DNA from: Prochlorococcus marinus bv. HNLC1
GTDB taxonomy: Bacteria; Cyanobacteriota; Cyanobacteriia; PCC-6307; Cyanobiaceae
Direction: 5' to 3'
DNA: 61,514 bases
Assembly: GCA_000218705.1 (NCBI GenBank)
Contig: GL947594.1
Coordinates: 124,845 to 186,358 of the forward strand
The notes below the pieces were generated by a model. It was given only the letters and a program-made list of their open reading frames with translations. It searched no databases and had not been told where the DNA came from. Of this stretch, positions 30,352-39,729 are shown one piece after another. A program made the translations under genes and the position numbers. Numbering within the stretch: position 1 is the stretch's first letter; every line of letters begins with the position of its first letter.

Positions 30352-31711
30352 ATGGAGAAAAGTAATATTTTTTCAAATTCTATATTTGTCAGCATTGCCG
30401 GTTTATTAATAATTGGTTTTTTATTAATTTTTGGTAGAAGATTGAAATTTGCTATCCAATTAGAAAGATTTGGACTACCAATTGCTGTTATTTGTGGAAT
30501 TGTAGGAATACTAATTGGTCCATATGGAATATTTAATTTTTTAACTAAGGAAACTACTTCTATTTGGGAAGAGTCTTTAACACCGCTTCTATCAATTGTA
30601 TTTGCAACTTTAATGCTTGGAAGATCTATCCCAGATCTTAAGGGTCTAATAAAGCCAATAGGTAATCAATTTTTACTAGCGTTAGCATTAGGCTTTGGGC
30701 AATTCTTCGTTGGAGGATTAGTTGTCAAATATCTGTTGCCAGAATCTATAAACGTTAATCCTCTAATGGGGTGTTTAATTGAAGTTGGCTTTGAAGGTGG
30801 TCATGGTGCTGCAGCTATTATTGGAAATAGCTTTAATAAGTTAGGTTTCCCTGAAGGTTTAGATCTAGGTTTAGCTATGGCTACTATGGGCTTATTATCC
30901 TCGTCATTAATTGGAAGCTTGTTTATTCTTCTAGGTAAGATTTTCAAAATAACTAATCAGACTGAATTTATAGAAAATAAAGAAAATAAAGATTTCAAAT
31001 TTAACTTTAATATTTATGCTGATTTAAGGATACTTTTGGTAAACGTAGGATTTGCAGGATTAGCTATATTTATAGGAGTTCTATTGATTAAAAACTATAA
31101 GGCTTTCTTCAACTATTTTTGGAGACTTTTCAAAAGAAGTTATAAATTCTTTACCAGTTTTTCCATTAATACTTATAGGTTCCTTGTTGATAAGATATGT
31201 GTTGGAGAAGACTGAAAAAACTGCTTTCATTTCTCAAATTCTCCAAAGGGAAATGGGTATATTATCAACAGATTTGTTAATATTTTCAGCTATGGCTAGT
31301 TTAAATTTATCCATAGTGATGAATAATCTTTCTACTATACTTTTACTTACTATTTTTGGTCTTTTGTGGAATATCTTATGTATTGCTTTTTTTTCATACT
31401 TTGTTTTTGATGATTTTTGGTTTGAAAAAGGGTTAGTAGAATTCGGTAATTCAACCGGGGTAGTTGCCTCAGGGTTACTACTTTTAAGATTGGCAGATCC
31501 TAATAATCTTTCAAAGACTTTGCCGATATTTACATCTAAACAACTTTTTGCACAATTATTATTATCTGGAGGATTTTTTACAGTTTTATCACCATTTTTA
31601 CTCTCAAGAATTGGACTTACTTATTGGACTGAATTATGTGGAGCTTTATCGCTCCTAGTAGTCATTATTGCATTTTTTTTAAATAATAAATTGACAGTTT
31701 TATTTAAATAA
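30352..31711 (+). CDS. GltS-type sodium/glutamate symporter family protein (frameshifted, extra T in the T-run at 31116-31120)
   Basis: Multi-span membrane carrier of the sodium:glutamate symporter (GltS, COG0786) type. Part one shows ALALGFGQFFVGGLVVKY, the conserved GCLIEVGFEGGHGAAAIIG and GLAMATMGLLSSSLIG. Part two, in another frame, shows LQREMGILSTDLLIFSAMAS and LVEFGNSTGVVASGLLLLR. The join lies in the T5 run at 31116-31120: dropping one T gives …NYFGDFSKEVINSLPVFPL… without a break and a 452-residue protein with about ten membrane segments. Substrate (glutamate) is inferred from the family. It is the same indel type as elsewhere in the window. Confidence 0.85.
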
Positions 31712-31755
31712 TAAAATTAATAAAATTAATAGTAAATTTATAAAATAGGAATTAA

Positions 31756-32013
31756 ATGCAAAACAGTCCATATGATATTCCTCCTCAAGAAAGTAAAGAA
31801 AAATGGTTTAGAAGTCATTTACTAAGTAGAGAAGTGGAATTAGGCGATTTATACAGTCTTCATCCAAATGAACTTGATCTTTTGATGGCTGAAACTGCTG
31901 AGATTAGAAGTGATATAGAGGGTAAAGAGAAAAATATTGGTAAATACAGAACAGCTGGTTATTTCCTTGAGTTAGCAAAAATAATTGAGAAAAGAAGATT
32001 ATCAGAAATCTAA
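31756..32013 (+). CDS. small conserved hypothetical protein
   Basis: An 85-residue soluble, charged, helical-looking protein: MQNSPYDIPPQESKEKWFRS, then LYSLHPNELDLLMAETAEIR, then GYFLELAKIIEKRRLSEI. No domain is recognised. It follows the symporter gene by 44 bases on the same strand and overlaps the tail of the convergent GST gene by 12 bases. Composition and codon use look like a real gene. Function unknown. Confidence 0.65.
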   Translation: MQNSPYDIPPQESKEKWFRSHLLSREVELGDLYSLHPNELDLLMAETAEIRSDIEGKEKNIGKYRTAGYFLELAKIIEKRRLSEI

Positions 32014-32679
32014 ATTTCTTGGGAAAGTTTCTTCGATTGAACTTGATTCCCAAACACTATATTTGTGCATTACGTATTTAAAGTTTTCATGTTTTGAGAA
32101 ATAATTAAACCAAGATTCTAAAGGCTCTTCAAAATAATCTAAAATTTTTTGACTATTACATGCAATTTTAAATTGTCTTACGAACGGCCAAATACACCAA
32201 TCAGCAATTGATTCTTGATCACCGACTAGCCATCTGTTTTTATTAGATTGGCTTAAGGAAATATTCAATTTCTTTAGAAATTTTTGTGCATTTTTGAAAT
32301 GAAATTCTTTTTCATTTGGATTAAACCTAGAAGCATATTTAAATCTATCTAAATGATATTTAAATATATGGTCATTTTCATGAATAATTTCTAAAATTAT
32401 TTCTCTATAACTTTTCTTAAAATATTTTTCAATATAATTTTTTTTCTGTGAATTTTTCAATGACCAAATAATAATATCAAGACTTTCTTCAATCACCTCT
32501 CCATTATTTAGAATTAGTAAAGGTACAGTTTTTGAGACTGAATTTTTTATTAATTCTGAAGGCTTATTTTTTAAGTCAATTTCTCTAATTTCAACTTCTA
32601 TCCCACACATTTTTATAGCCCATCTTGCTCTTATAGCAAAAGGACACCTGCGAAAAGAAAATAAGATATGTTTTTTCAT
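32002..32679 (-). CDS. glutathione S-transferase
   Basis: Thioredoxin-fold plus helical-domain GST. The N-terminal domain reads MKKHILFSFRRCPFAIRARW with a Cys-Pro-Phe active-site-like motif, as in omega/glutaredoxin-like GSTs, then KTVPLLILNNGEVIEESLDI (cis-Pro and the glutathione-binding Glu-Ser). The C-terminal helical domain includes WLVGDQESIADWCIWPFVRQ. I choose the ATG at 32677-32679 (225 residues). The frame is open for 48 more codons upstream, but that part is not GST-like and runs over the start of the opposite gene. Conjugation substrate unknown. Confidence 0.85.
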   Translation of the reverse strand: MKKHILFSFRRCPFAIRARWAIKMCGIEVEIREIDLKNKPSELIKNSVSKTVPLLILNNGEVIEESLDIIIWSLKNSQKKNYIEKYFKKSYREIILEIIHENDHIFKYHLDRFKYASRFNPNEKEFHFKNAQKFLKKLNISLSQSNKNRWLVGDQESIADWCIWPFVRQFKIACNSQKILDYFEEPLESWFNYFSKHENFKYVMHKYSVWESSSIEETFPRNLDF

Positions 32680-32754
32680 TTTATGAAAAAGATATATTTT
32701 TTTAATATTTTTAGTATTATTTAAAAAGAAGCTTACTTTAACATAATCATAAAA

Positions 32755-33297
32755 ATGTCGGGATATGTTTATCTTATAAGAGTTGGAGATCTTTATAGAA
32801 TTGATAAAACAGATAATCTTCAAAAAAAAATAAAGAAATTAAATCCTGATGAATTGTTGTTCTCAATTCTCACAAAAGAGCCTGAAACTCTTAAAGCCAG
32901 ACTATTAAGAAAATATAGGTACCAAAGAATTCCTGAGACTGGTTATCTTCGTCTTTCTAAAAGACAATTGTCAGATTGTCAAAAACAATTTGAGCTAAGG
33001 GGAAATCTTCCGCATACCCTTGATGCAGAAGTATCAATTAGCTTATTTGCATCTTCACTGTTATTTGGCTTTTCTTTTCTATTATTTAATTATTTAAATT
33101 TAGGATTTTTAAATTCTTTCGGTTATTCTTTTATTTTTGGATCAGTGCCAATGATAATTCTTTTTATTACAGGAAGTTTTGGAGGTTATTTCGCAGAAGA
33201 TATTTCATTATTCTCACTATTCACTAATAGGATTAAAGCATTTTTTATAGCTTTAGCGATGCTCTTAATTTCTTATACTATTATTAATTCTACTTAA
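32755..33297 (+). CDS. GIY-YIG-like (MUG113/T5orf172-type) domain fused to membrane segments
   Basis: A 180-residue protein. Residues 1-80 look like the GIY-YIG-type domain seen in MUG113/T5orf172 proteins: SGYVYLIRVGDLYRIDKTDN … LLRKYRYQRIPETGYLRLSK. The second motif is altered (YRIDKT where YKIGKT is usual) and the helix Arg is replaced by Lys (KKIKKL), so nuclease activity is doubtful. Residues about 95-178 hold three hydrophobic membrane segments. Function unknown. It converges on the SDR gene with a four-base overlap. Confidence 0.72.
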   Translation: MSGYVYLIRVGDLYRIDKTDNLQKKIKKLNPDELLFSILTKEPETLKARLLRKYRYQRIPETGYLRLSKRQLSDCQKQFELRGNLPHTLDAEVSISLFASSLLFGFSFLLFNYLNLGFLNSFGYSFIFGSVPMIILFITGSFGGYFAEDISLFSLFTNRIKAFFIALAMLLISYTIINST

Positions 33298-34000
33298 ATT
33301 TCTAAATTGCAATTTATTTTTATCTCAAAAGGGACAGATTGTTTAGGAAGTTTTAAGAGGGTAGAACAGATTTCTGAAATATCTTCAGGTTGACTCATCT
33401 CTAATTTATCTATAGTTTTCACCCCTTTTGCCATTTTAGTATTTACCCAACTTGGACAAATTGTTGTAACCCTAATTCCTTTTTCCCATCCTACATTCCT
33501 CATGGTTTGACATATACTCATAAGAGCAAATTTAGAACAAGAATAAGCAGCTAAATCTCCTTTAGATCTTTTACCACTCATTGAGACTATTGAAATAATC
33601 CTTCCATTTTTTGATGAAGAAAGATATTCCCAACATAATCTTGTTAGATCCCATACCGCTAAAAAGTTTATTTTCATTGTTTTATCTATTTCATCCAAAT
33701 CATCATCTTTGTATAAAAAAGGTACTTTAGATAAAATTCCTGCAGAATTAATTAAAGTGTCAAAACTTCCAAATGACTTTACAGTGTTTGATATCCAATT
33801 TTTAGAAGAATTTTTATCTAAAGCATCATATTTATTTAAAATTAATTGCTCATTAGGCCAATTACGAGGATCAATAATACTACCTTCTAAAGATTCTAAA
33901 TCTCTAATGCCAGCACTAACTCTATTTCCCTCTTAAGCTGTTTATGAGCAATTTTTAAACCTATTCCACTACTTGCACCGCTTATTAATATTGTCCTCAT
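33294..34000 (-). CDS. short-chain dehydrogenase/reductase (frameshifted, one base missing near 33934)
   Basis: NAD(P)-binding SDR. The start gives MRTILISGASSGIGLKIAHK with the TGxxxGxG-type SGASSGIG motif. One base is then lost near 33934 (AAGAGGGAAAT, expected KKGNRVSAGIRDLESL). The rest reads DTLINSAGILSKVPFLYKDD (NAG motif), then SIVSMSGKRS and YSCSKFAL, the catalytic Ser and YxxxK. Repaired length is 235 residues. Substrate unknown. It lies five bases before (in map order) the lycopene cyclase stop, on the same strand, and could be co-transcribed with it. Confidence 0.82.
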
Positions 34001-34005
34001 TAAAT

Positions 34006-35289
34006 CTATATATTTGGAAAAATAATTTTAAACAACATTTTTAATTCTCTACCCCTCATAATCATCAATCCTTTTTTCACACTCCAAGGAGCCTTAAGAA
34101 ACATTATCCACATTGCATTTACAATTTCTTTCAATGATAAAGTATCAGTAAGAAATCCATACCATTGATTCTTTGGTAATTGAAAAAAACTTTCGAAAAA
34201 TTCTCTTAGTAGTTTCTCATCAAATCTCATCAATTTTTCTAAACCGAATTGATATAATGATTTTTTTCTTATTAATTCAGTAGGCCACAAACTTTCCCAT
34301 CCTCTTTTTGCTATTAACATAGTTGGAAGGTTTTTATCTTGCATTGCATCAGATATCGCTTTAGCAACTAAAGGTGCTCGTCTTAAAACATTTCCAATTA
34401 AATATCCAGAGGCAGGATGAACCATTGAAGCAGCACCTCCATAACCAAGAATAGGTTGTTTAAAATCAGGTATTGGCATATTCATAGGCAAAAATAATCC
34501 TAATTCCTCATGCTGTTTGCTTGTTATTTCTATATCTCTATATGCAAGTCTTTTTTCTAAACGACCTTTTAAGTCATCCATCGTTAATGGATTAACAAGA
34601 CCAAGCTGTGTTTCTTCAAGAAAATATTTTCCGTCTCCCATGTCCATAGCATATAAAAAAGTAGGTGGTTCTTTTTTCTGGGTCTCACTTAAGTGATCAC
34701 TTCTATAGTCCATCAAGACAAATTGATCTTTTTCGAGTGGTGGTTTACTAAAATTGCCTACTACCCCATAACAAGTTTGAACAGCTAAAGGTTCATTTGA
34801 TTTTAATTTCAAAAAGATTGGATCATATCCTGTTGCATCTATAACAAGTCTTGCAGAATAAACTTTCCCATCGTCAGTTGTAACTGTACTTTTATGTTGC
34901 TCAAAATTAATTTTATTTGCAAATCCTTGATGCCAATTTATTAATGAATTATTGCATTCATTTAACCAATAGGAATGAAGTTTCTTTTTATCAAATAATC
35001 CATAATCTAATAGGTGCTGTGTTGGCTTATTTTCAAAATCATGTTCCTTTAATGATCCATTCCCAAAAAAACTTACTGTATTTTTCCACCTATGTTCTAG
35101 TAAATTTTCTAAACCGAGTTGATCTACCTCATTTCCCCAAATCCCATATGTATTTGGCCAAGGTTCATCTGGTCCCTTAGGAGAAAGCACATCTACTTTT
35201 AAACTCTCTTTCCCTAAAGCTGATGCAATTGCCATACCTGCGGGTCCCGCCCCTAGAACAAGTACATCTGGCAACTCTTTGGTAGTCAT
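34006..35289 (-). CDS. crtL: lycopene cyclase, CrtL type (probably beta)
   Basis: FAD/NAD(P)-binding lycopene cyclase that closes the beta-ionone rings of beta-carotene and zeaxanthin (alpha-carotene if it is the epsilon form). The 427-residue protein opens with the dinucleotide-binding fold DVLVLGAGPAGMAIASALGK, then WPNTYGIWGNEVDQLGL, the cyclase motif KYFLEETQLGL and LGYGGAASMVHPASGYLIGN. Prochlorococcus has two CrtL homologues, and I cannot fully separate beta from epsilon here. It heads a minus-strand pair with the SDR. Confidence 0.88.
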   Translation of the reverse strand: MTTKELPDVLVLGAGPAGMAIASALGKESLKVDVLSPKGPDEPWPNTYGIWGNEVDQLGLENLLEHRWKNTVSFFGNGSLKEHDFENKPTQHLLDYGLFDKKKLHSYWLNECNNSLINWHQGFANKINFEQHKSTVTTDDGKVYSARLVIDATGYDPIFLKLKSNEPLAVQTCYGVVGNFSKPPLEKDQFVLMDYRSDHLSETQKKEPPTFLYAMDMGDGKYFLEETQLGLVNPLTMDDLKGRLEKRLAYRDIEITSKQHEELGLFLPMNMPIPDFKQPILGYGGAASMVHPASGYLIGNVLRRAPLVAKAISDAMQDKNLPTMLIAKRGWESLWPTELIRKKSLYQFGLEKLMRFDEKLLREFFESFFQLPKNQWYGFLTDTLSLKEIVNAMWIMFLKAPWSVKKGLMIMRGRELKMLFKIIFPNI

Positions 35290-35508
35290 TTATTTAAACT
35301 TTAGAGTAATGGGTTTTAAATAAAAAGATTTAGTTTGAAACTAGTTTTATAAACTTTTTATTTAAATAAGAAGATGTTTATACTAATAAAAAAAAATAAA
35401 TATATGCGTTATGGCAGCTCTGTTTTAACAATAATTTATATGGCTACATTTGAAGAAATATTTTTATATAAACTTAATTTATTAAATCATAATTAAAATA
35501 TTAATTTT

Positions 35509-36534
35509 ATGACTAATAATTCTTCTATTTTTAATCAATTTGGTAAGACTATTTTTATAACTGGTGCTAATTCAGGTATTGGATTTTATTCAGTAATAAA
35601 ATTCTTAGAGACTAAAAATTATTTATATGTTCCTATTAGATCAAAAATTAGAAAAGATTCATTCATAAATGATTTAAAAAATTTTTATAGTGAAAGTTAC
35701 CTAAAAAAATATTTAAAAATAATTAGTGATATTGACTTAGGGAATCTTGAAAATATTTCTAATTTAGAAAAATTCTTTGTAAATAAAAGTATAAAATTTG
35801 ATATTTTTATATTAAATGCTGGTTTGCAATATACGGGTGCTTTATATCCAAAAGTTTCAAAGCAAGGGATTGAATTAACATTTGCAGTAAATCATCTTGC
35901 TCATTTTTACATAATAAATCTTTTAAATTCAATAATTAAGGATTCATCAGAATCAAGAATTATTATTACTTCTTCCGATGTTCATGATCCAAAAAGTTCT
36001 GGAGGTAATATCGGAGAGAAAGCAGGCTTGAATAATTTAAATAATTTTAAAGAAGAAATTATGGGTAATTTTAAAAATTTTAACGCAGATAAATCATATA
36101 AAAATAGTAAATTATGTAATATTTTATTTGCTAAAGAATTAAGTAATAGATTAAGAATAAAAAAAAGAAAAATCTCTGTAATTACTTGGGCTCCAGGATT
36201 GGTTTTCCCTGAAAAGGGTCTAGGTTTTTTTCGGTATAGCAGCAAATTTAATAAGTCTGGTTATCTTATATTCTCAACAATCGCTAGTAAATTATTAGGA
36301 ATTTCAGAAAGTGTCCAAGATGCAGGAAGTTTACTCTATAAAATTGCAATGGATAAAAATTATAATAATATTGATTACCTACATTTAAGTAATCAGCTTA
36401 TTTCTTTTAGAAAACATAAATTAAGTGTTACTGATGTTAGCGAGGAGGCCTCAGATCCAGAATTAGCAACCAAGCTATGGGAATTTAGTACCGATTTGTG
36501 TAATTCATTTGGAGTTACCCCTATCAATTTGTAA
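35509..36534 (+). CDS. protochlorophyllide-oxidoreductase-like SDR, diverged
   Basis: A 341-residue short-chain dehydrogenase. The cofactor motif is FITGANSGIGFYSVIKFLE, then DIFILNAGLQ and FAVNHLAHFYII. The SDVHDPKSSGGNIGEKAGLN block and ADKSYKNSKLCNILF (YxxxK) resemble light-dependent protochlorophyllide reductase (Por), as does the length. Yet the sequence around the cofactor and N-terminus is more diverged than expected for the housekeeping Por. It is therefore either a Por paralogue or a related reductase. Its last 30 bases overlap the convergent mscS gene. Confidence 0.72.
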   Translation: MTNNSSIFNQFGKTIFITGANSGIGFYSVIKFLETKNYLYVPIRSKIRKDSFINDLKNFYSESYLKKYLKIISDIDLGNLENISNLEKFFVNKSIKFDIFILNAGLQYTGALYPKVSKQGIELTFAVNHLAHFYIINLLNSIIKDSSESRIIITSSDVHDPKSSGGNIGEKAGLNNLNNFKEEIMGNFKNFNADKSYKNSKLCNILFAKELSNRLRIKKRKISVITWAPGLVFPEKGLGFFRYSSKFNKSGYLIFSTIASKLLGISESVQDAGSLLYKIAMDKNYNNIDYLHLSNQLISFRKHKLSVTDVSEEASDPELATKLWEFSTDLCNSFGVTPINL

Positions 36535-37536
36535 GGTTTGAGTTGGAAAAGCAAATTCAATATTATTTAATTTAAATTCTTCCATAATTTTCAAATTAAT
36601 ATTTTGCTGTGCTTCCATAGCGGCAAAGTAATTATTTGTGGGGATATAGTAAACAAGTTCAAAATTTAAACTGAAATCTCCAAAGTCTGTAAAATGACAC
36701 CTATCGAATGTTGCATTATCTGTATTACTAACAATATTTTTAAGAATCAATGGAATTCTCTTCATAATTTCTGGAGATGTTTCATAAACGACACCCAATT
36801 TATGCACTAACCTTCTTTTTTTCATCTGAGCATAATTTGCAATCATTCCATTGGTAAGAGAACTATTACTCATAACAATTATTTCTCCGTTTATACTTCT
36901 AATTCTTGATGATCTAACACCTACTCTCTCAACCATTCCTAATACTCCATCAGCTTTAATAAACTCTCCTTTTTGAAAGGGTTTATCTAGAAGAATTGTT
37001 ATGTATTCAAAAAACTCTTGGACAGGATCTTTTAATGCTAATCCAGCTCCAATTCCTCCTGCACTGAGTAAAGCCCATATCGCCGTCATTTGTACACCTA
37101 TATTTTGTAAATAAAATATTGAGCCGATAGTCCATGTAAATGCTTTTGTTAAAGGTGTTAAAGAGGATATCATTGAACTTAATGAAGAGTCATTTATTTT
37201 ACTGGTCGCTTCAGAAAGTAATCTTATTAATATTTTGTTTAATGCTTTTATAATAATTATCAGGATCAATAATTTTTTGATATTAAGTAAGACTGATACA
37301 AAAGTGATATCGCTAACTGATAAATAATCAATTGTAAAATAAGTTGATAAAAGAATTCCAATAGGTTTTATTGTGCTATTTAAAGACTCAAAAATAAAAT
37401 CATCAAAATCAGTTTTTGTTCTATTTGTTATCCTTTTAAAAAAGATTTTTGAGATTTTTGCTATTAATATTGTTGAAACTATTCCCGTTAAGAATATTAA
37501 TAAAGCGTAAAAGATTTTCTCACTGAATATTTGCAT
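36505..37536 (-). CDS. mechanosensitive ion channel, MscS family
   Basis: Small-conductance mechanosensitive channel that opens under membrane tension to release solutes on hypo-osmotic shock. The 343-residue protein has four to five membrane helices. The pore-lining TM3 and cytosolic start read LLSAGGIGAGLALKDPVQEF, followed by ITILLDKPFQKGEFIKADGV and the beta-domain RSSRIRSINGEIIVMSNSSL. It overlaps the convergent Por-like gene by 30 bases. It lies a few kb from stpA (osmolyte phosphatase), fitting a salt-stress theme, though a direct tie is not shown. Confidence 0.92.
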   Translation of the reverse strand: MQIFSEKIFYALLIFLTGIVSTILIAKISKIFFKRITNRTKTDFDDFIFESLNSTIKPIGILLSTYFTIDYLSVSDITFVSVLLNIKKLLILIIIIKALNKILIRLLSEATSKINDSSLSSMISSLTPLTKAFTWTIGSIFYLQNIGVQMTAIWALLSAGGIGAGLALKDPVQEFFEYITILLDKPFQKGEFIKADGVLGMVERVGVRSSRIRSINGEIIVMSNSSLTNGMIANYAQMKKRRLVHKLGVVYETSPEIMKRIPLILKNIVSNTDNATFDRCHFTDFGDFSLNFELVYYIPTNNYFAAMEAQQNINLKIMEEFKLNNIEFAFPTQTLQIDRGNSK

Positions 37537-37623
37537 TTAAAGAAGTCATAAATTTATATTTTGATTCTAAAATATATAAAAAAACAAACCAGTTATTAAT
37601 TTAATTGTTTTTAATAATATTAC

Positions 37624-38160
37624 TTATATTTTTAAATTCAATTCTTGATGAAGTCTCGCATAATTCAAAAATAATTGATTCTGAGGTTGATAAAATTGCT
37701 CCTTCTGATTGCATCCTCTAACAGCAATATCATGATCTATTATTTTCCTACTACTCATTGAATCTGCCGCAAGATAAACTTTAAAATTGTTTTTTAAAAA
37801 ACCTAATACACTTTGTTGTATGCATATATGTGTTTCAAATCCGCAGATTATTAATTGTTTTATTTTCTTTAATGATAATTCATTATTTAATTGTTGATTA
37901 TTTGCAACACTAAAATCCATTTTTTCAAATACTTTAAAATCGGTTTTTGGTAAAAGTTTTTCAACTGTTGATCCTAACTTAAGAGGATTTTGTTCAGAAA
38001 TATAAATATTTTCACCTAAAATTTCATAAGCTTTTAGTAGCTTATAAATATTTTCTAATATTAAATCTTTATTTTTAATTGGATTAATTATTTTAGCTTG
38101 TGCGTCCATTATTAATAGAGCTGTTTGTCTTTTTGAAATTTGTTTAATAAAGTTATTCAT
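37624..38160 (-). CDS. isochorismatase-like cysteine hydrolase
   Basis: A 178-residue member of the isochorismatase/nicotinamidase superfamily. The catalytic triad is visible as Asp19 (ALLIMDAQAKII), Lys90 (FKVFEKMDFSV) and Cys123 (IICGFETHICIQQSVLGFL). The substrate is unknown; family members hydrolyse isochorismate, nicotinamide or ureide-type amides, and there is no pathway neighbour that decides. It is divergent from fur across a 113-base AT-rich spacer that holds both promoters. Confidence 0.85.
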   Translation of the reverse strand: MNNFIKQISKRQTALLIMDAQAKIINPIKNKDLILENIYKLLKAYEILGENIYISEQNPLKLGSTVEKLLPKTDFKVFEKMDFSVANNQQLNNELSLKKIKQLIICGFETHICIQQSVLGFLKNNFKVYLAADSMSSRKIIDHDIAVRGCNQKEQFYQPQNQLFLNYARLHQELNLKI

Positions 38161-38273
38161 ATAAAAAATTTATTATTTTATATAAAATATACTGTTAAAA
38201 ACTTCAAATTAAAATTTAATTTTTCTTGTGAAAATATTTATAAAGGTTAATATTAAAAAAACTTAATCATAAA

Positions 38274-38726
38274 TTGCAAGTCGTTTCAAAATATTTAGTT
38301 ATAAGAAATCCTCTTGGATCTGGCTTACATCAAGAAGGAAAAAGATTAACTAAGCAAAGATTAAAAGTACTAAATTTATTTGAAAATATTGGACCAGGTA
38401 ATCACTTAAGTGCTGAAGAAGTTCATTCAGAATTAAAAGACTTAAATTCAAAAGTTTCGCTTGCAACTATTTATAGAACATTAAGGCTTCTAGTCCAAAT
38501 GGGATATCTTCATGAAAGAGAATTAAGTGAAGGGGGCCATAGATACGAATTATTAAGTAATGATTTCCCAGATCATCATCATTTAATATGTATTAAATGC
38601 GGAAGAACTGAAGAGTTTGAAAGTGATCAAGTTTTAGAGGCGGGTAGAAAAGCTGCAAGTATTAAAGGTTTTAAATTAATAGAGTCATCATTTAAAGTTA
38701 AAGCCATTTGTCCAAATTGTTTATAG
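38274..38726 (+). CDS. fur: Fur-family metal-responsive repressor
   Basis: Winged-helix repressor of 150 residues. The DNA-binding domain includes LTKQRLKVLNLFENIGPGNH and SLATIYRTLRLLVQMGYLHE. The dimer/metal domain has DHHHLICIKCGRTEEFESDQ and KAICPNCL, giving two CxxC structural zinc motifs. The CxxC pair fits Fur and Zur alike, so iron versus zinc sensing is open. The start is TTG at 38274. It converges with the ArsS gene eight bases downstream. Confidence 0.88.
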   Translation: MQVVSKYLVIRNPLGSGLHQEGKRLTKQRLKVLNLFENIGPGNHLSAEEVHSELKDLNSKVSLATIYRTLRLLVQMGYLHERELSEGGHRYELLSNDFPDHHHLICIKCGRTEEFESDQVLEAGRKAASIKGFKLIESSFKVKAICPNCL

Positions 38727-38734
38727 ATTTGATT

Positions 38735-39667
38735 TCAACTTAAGCTTCCACCACAGCTCGAACCAGCACCTGCGGTACATGCAAAACAGTGATTTTTTGC
38801 TGCAATTGGATAATTAAATGATGATGAGTAATTTAAAAGTTCATAAAGATTCTTTGGTCCACTTTCACTTTTTAATTTTAGTTGTTGATTAAAATCGCAA
38901 TCATAAATCTGACCTTCCCAATCAATACTTAAAGTTTTTTTACACATTAAATTTTTTAAATTTTGTTGATTAAAATTTTTTGCAAGTAATTCAAAATATT
39001 TTTCAAGCTCCCCAGTCATTTTTAAAAAGTCCGCATACCTATTAATAGGCATATTTGTTATTGTATAGAGTTTATTAAAAGTAATTTTATATTTCTCAAA
39101 TAAAACCTTTTTATAGTCTTTTTCTAATTTGTCTTGAGCAGGGGGTAATGTAGGATTTATAGGATTGTATACTAGATTTAATTCAAGTTCTGTATTAGTT
39201 TTTCCATATCCTAAGTTATTTAAGATTTTGATCGCATTAATACTTTTATCAAAAACACCTGAACCTCTTTGTTTCTCAACATTTTCTTTTTCATAGCAAG
39301 GTAATGAAGCTGTAATAATTACTTTATTTTCAGCTAGAAAATTAGGTAAGTCTTCATAACCTTTTTCAAAGAAAATTGTTAAATTGCACCTATCTATAAT
39401 ATTTATATCTTGATTCTTGAGACTTAATACAAGTTTCTTAAAATTAGGGTTCATCTCTGGTGCTCCACCAGTTATGTCTAATGTTTTTATGTTGAATTTT
39501 TTTATTATCTTTGGAATTAAATCTAAAATTTTTTCTGACATCATCTCGGTTCTACTTGGACTAGAGTTCACATGACAATGCTTGCAAGCTTGATTACATT
39601 TATATCCAATATTAATTTGTAAAGTATCTATAGATTCCTTTTTTATATTCGGGAATGAAGTTTTCAT
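38735..39667 (-). CDS. arsS: arsenosugar biosynthesis radical SAM protein
   Basis: Radical S-adenosylmethionine enzyme of the ArsS type (TIGR04167-like), which in characterised systems adds the adenosyl group to dimethylarsinous acid on the way to arsenosugars. The cluster motif is CNQACKHCHVNSSPSRTEMM (CxxxCxxC), with TLDITGGAPEMNPNF, and the C-terminus has the typical NHCFACTAGAGSSCGG. I prefer the ATG at 39665-39667 (MKTSFPNIKKESIDTLQINI), which matches the family start; an ATG at 39715 would add 16 residues. No arsM is adjacent. It converges on fur. Confidence 0.88.
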   Translation of the reverse strand: MKTSFPNIKKESIDTLQINIGYKCNQACKHCHVNSSPSRTEMMSEKILDLIPKIIKKFNIKTLDITGGAPEMNPNFKKLVLSLKNQDINIIDRCNLTIFFEKGYEDLPNFLAENKVIITASLPCYEKENVEKQRGSGVFDKSINAIKILNNLGYGKTNTELELNLVYNPINPTLPPAQDKLEKDYKKVLFEKYKITFNKLYTITNMPINRYADFLKMTGELEKYFELLAKNFNQQNLKNLMCKKTLSIDWEGQIYDCDFNQQLKLKSESGPKNLYELLNYSSSFNYPIAAKNHCFACTAGAGSSCGGSLS

Positions 39668-39729
39668 GAAATATCTATTTACTTTTAAAGTGTCAATAAA
39701 AAGTAAATTCGTCAATAAATATAAATATA

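Noticed and set aside
32680..32823. 48-residue N-terminal extension of the GST
   Set aside because: It does not resemble a GST or a targeting signal and runs across the start of the opposite gene; the fold starts at MKKHILF.
35404..35496. 30-codon open frame between lycopene cyclase and the Por-like gene
   Set aside because: Short, no ribosome site, no recognisable sequence; chance is likely in this AT-rich spacer.
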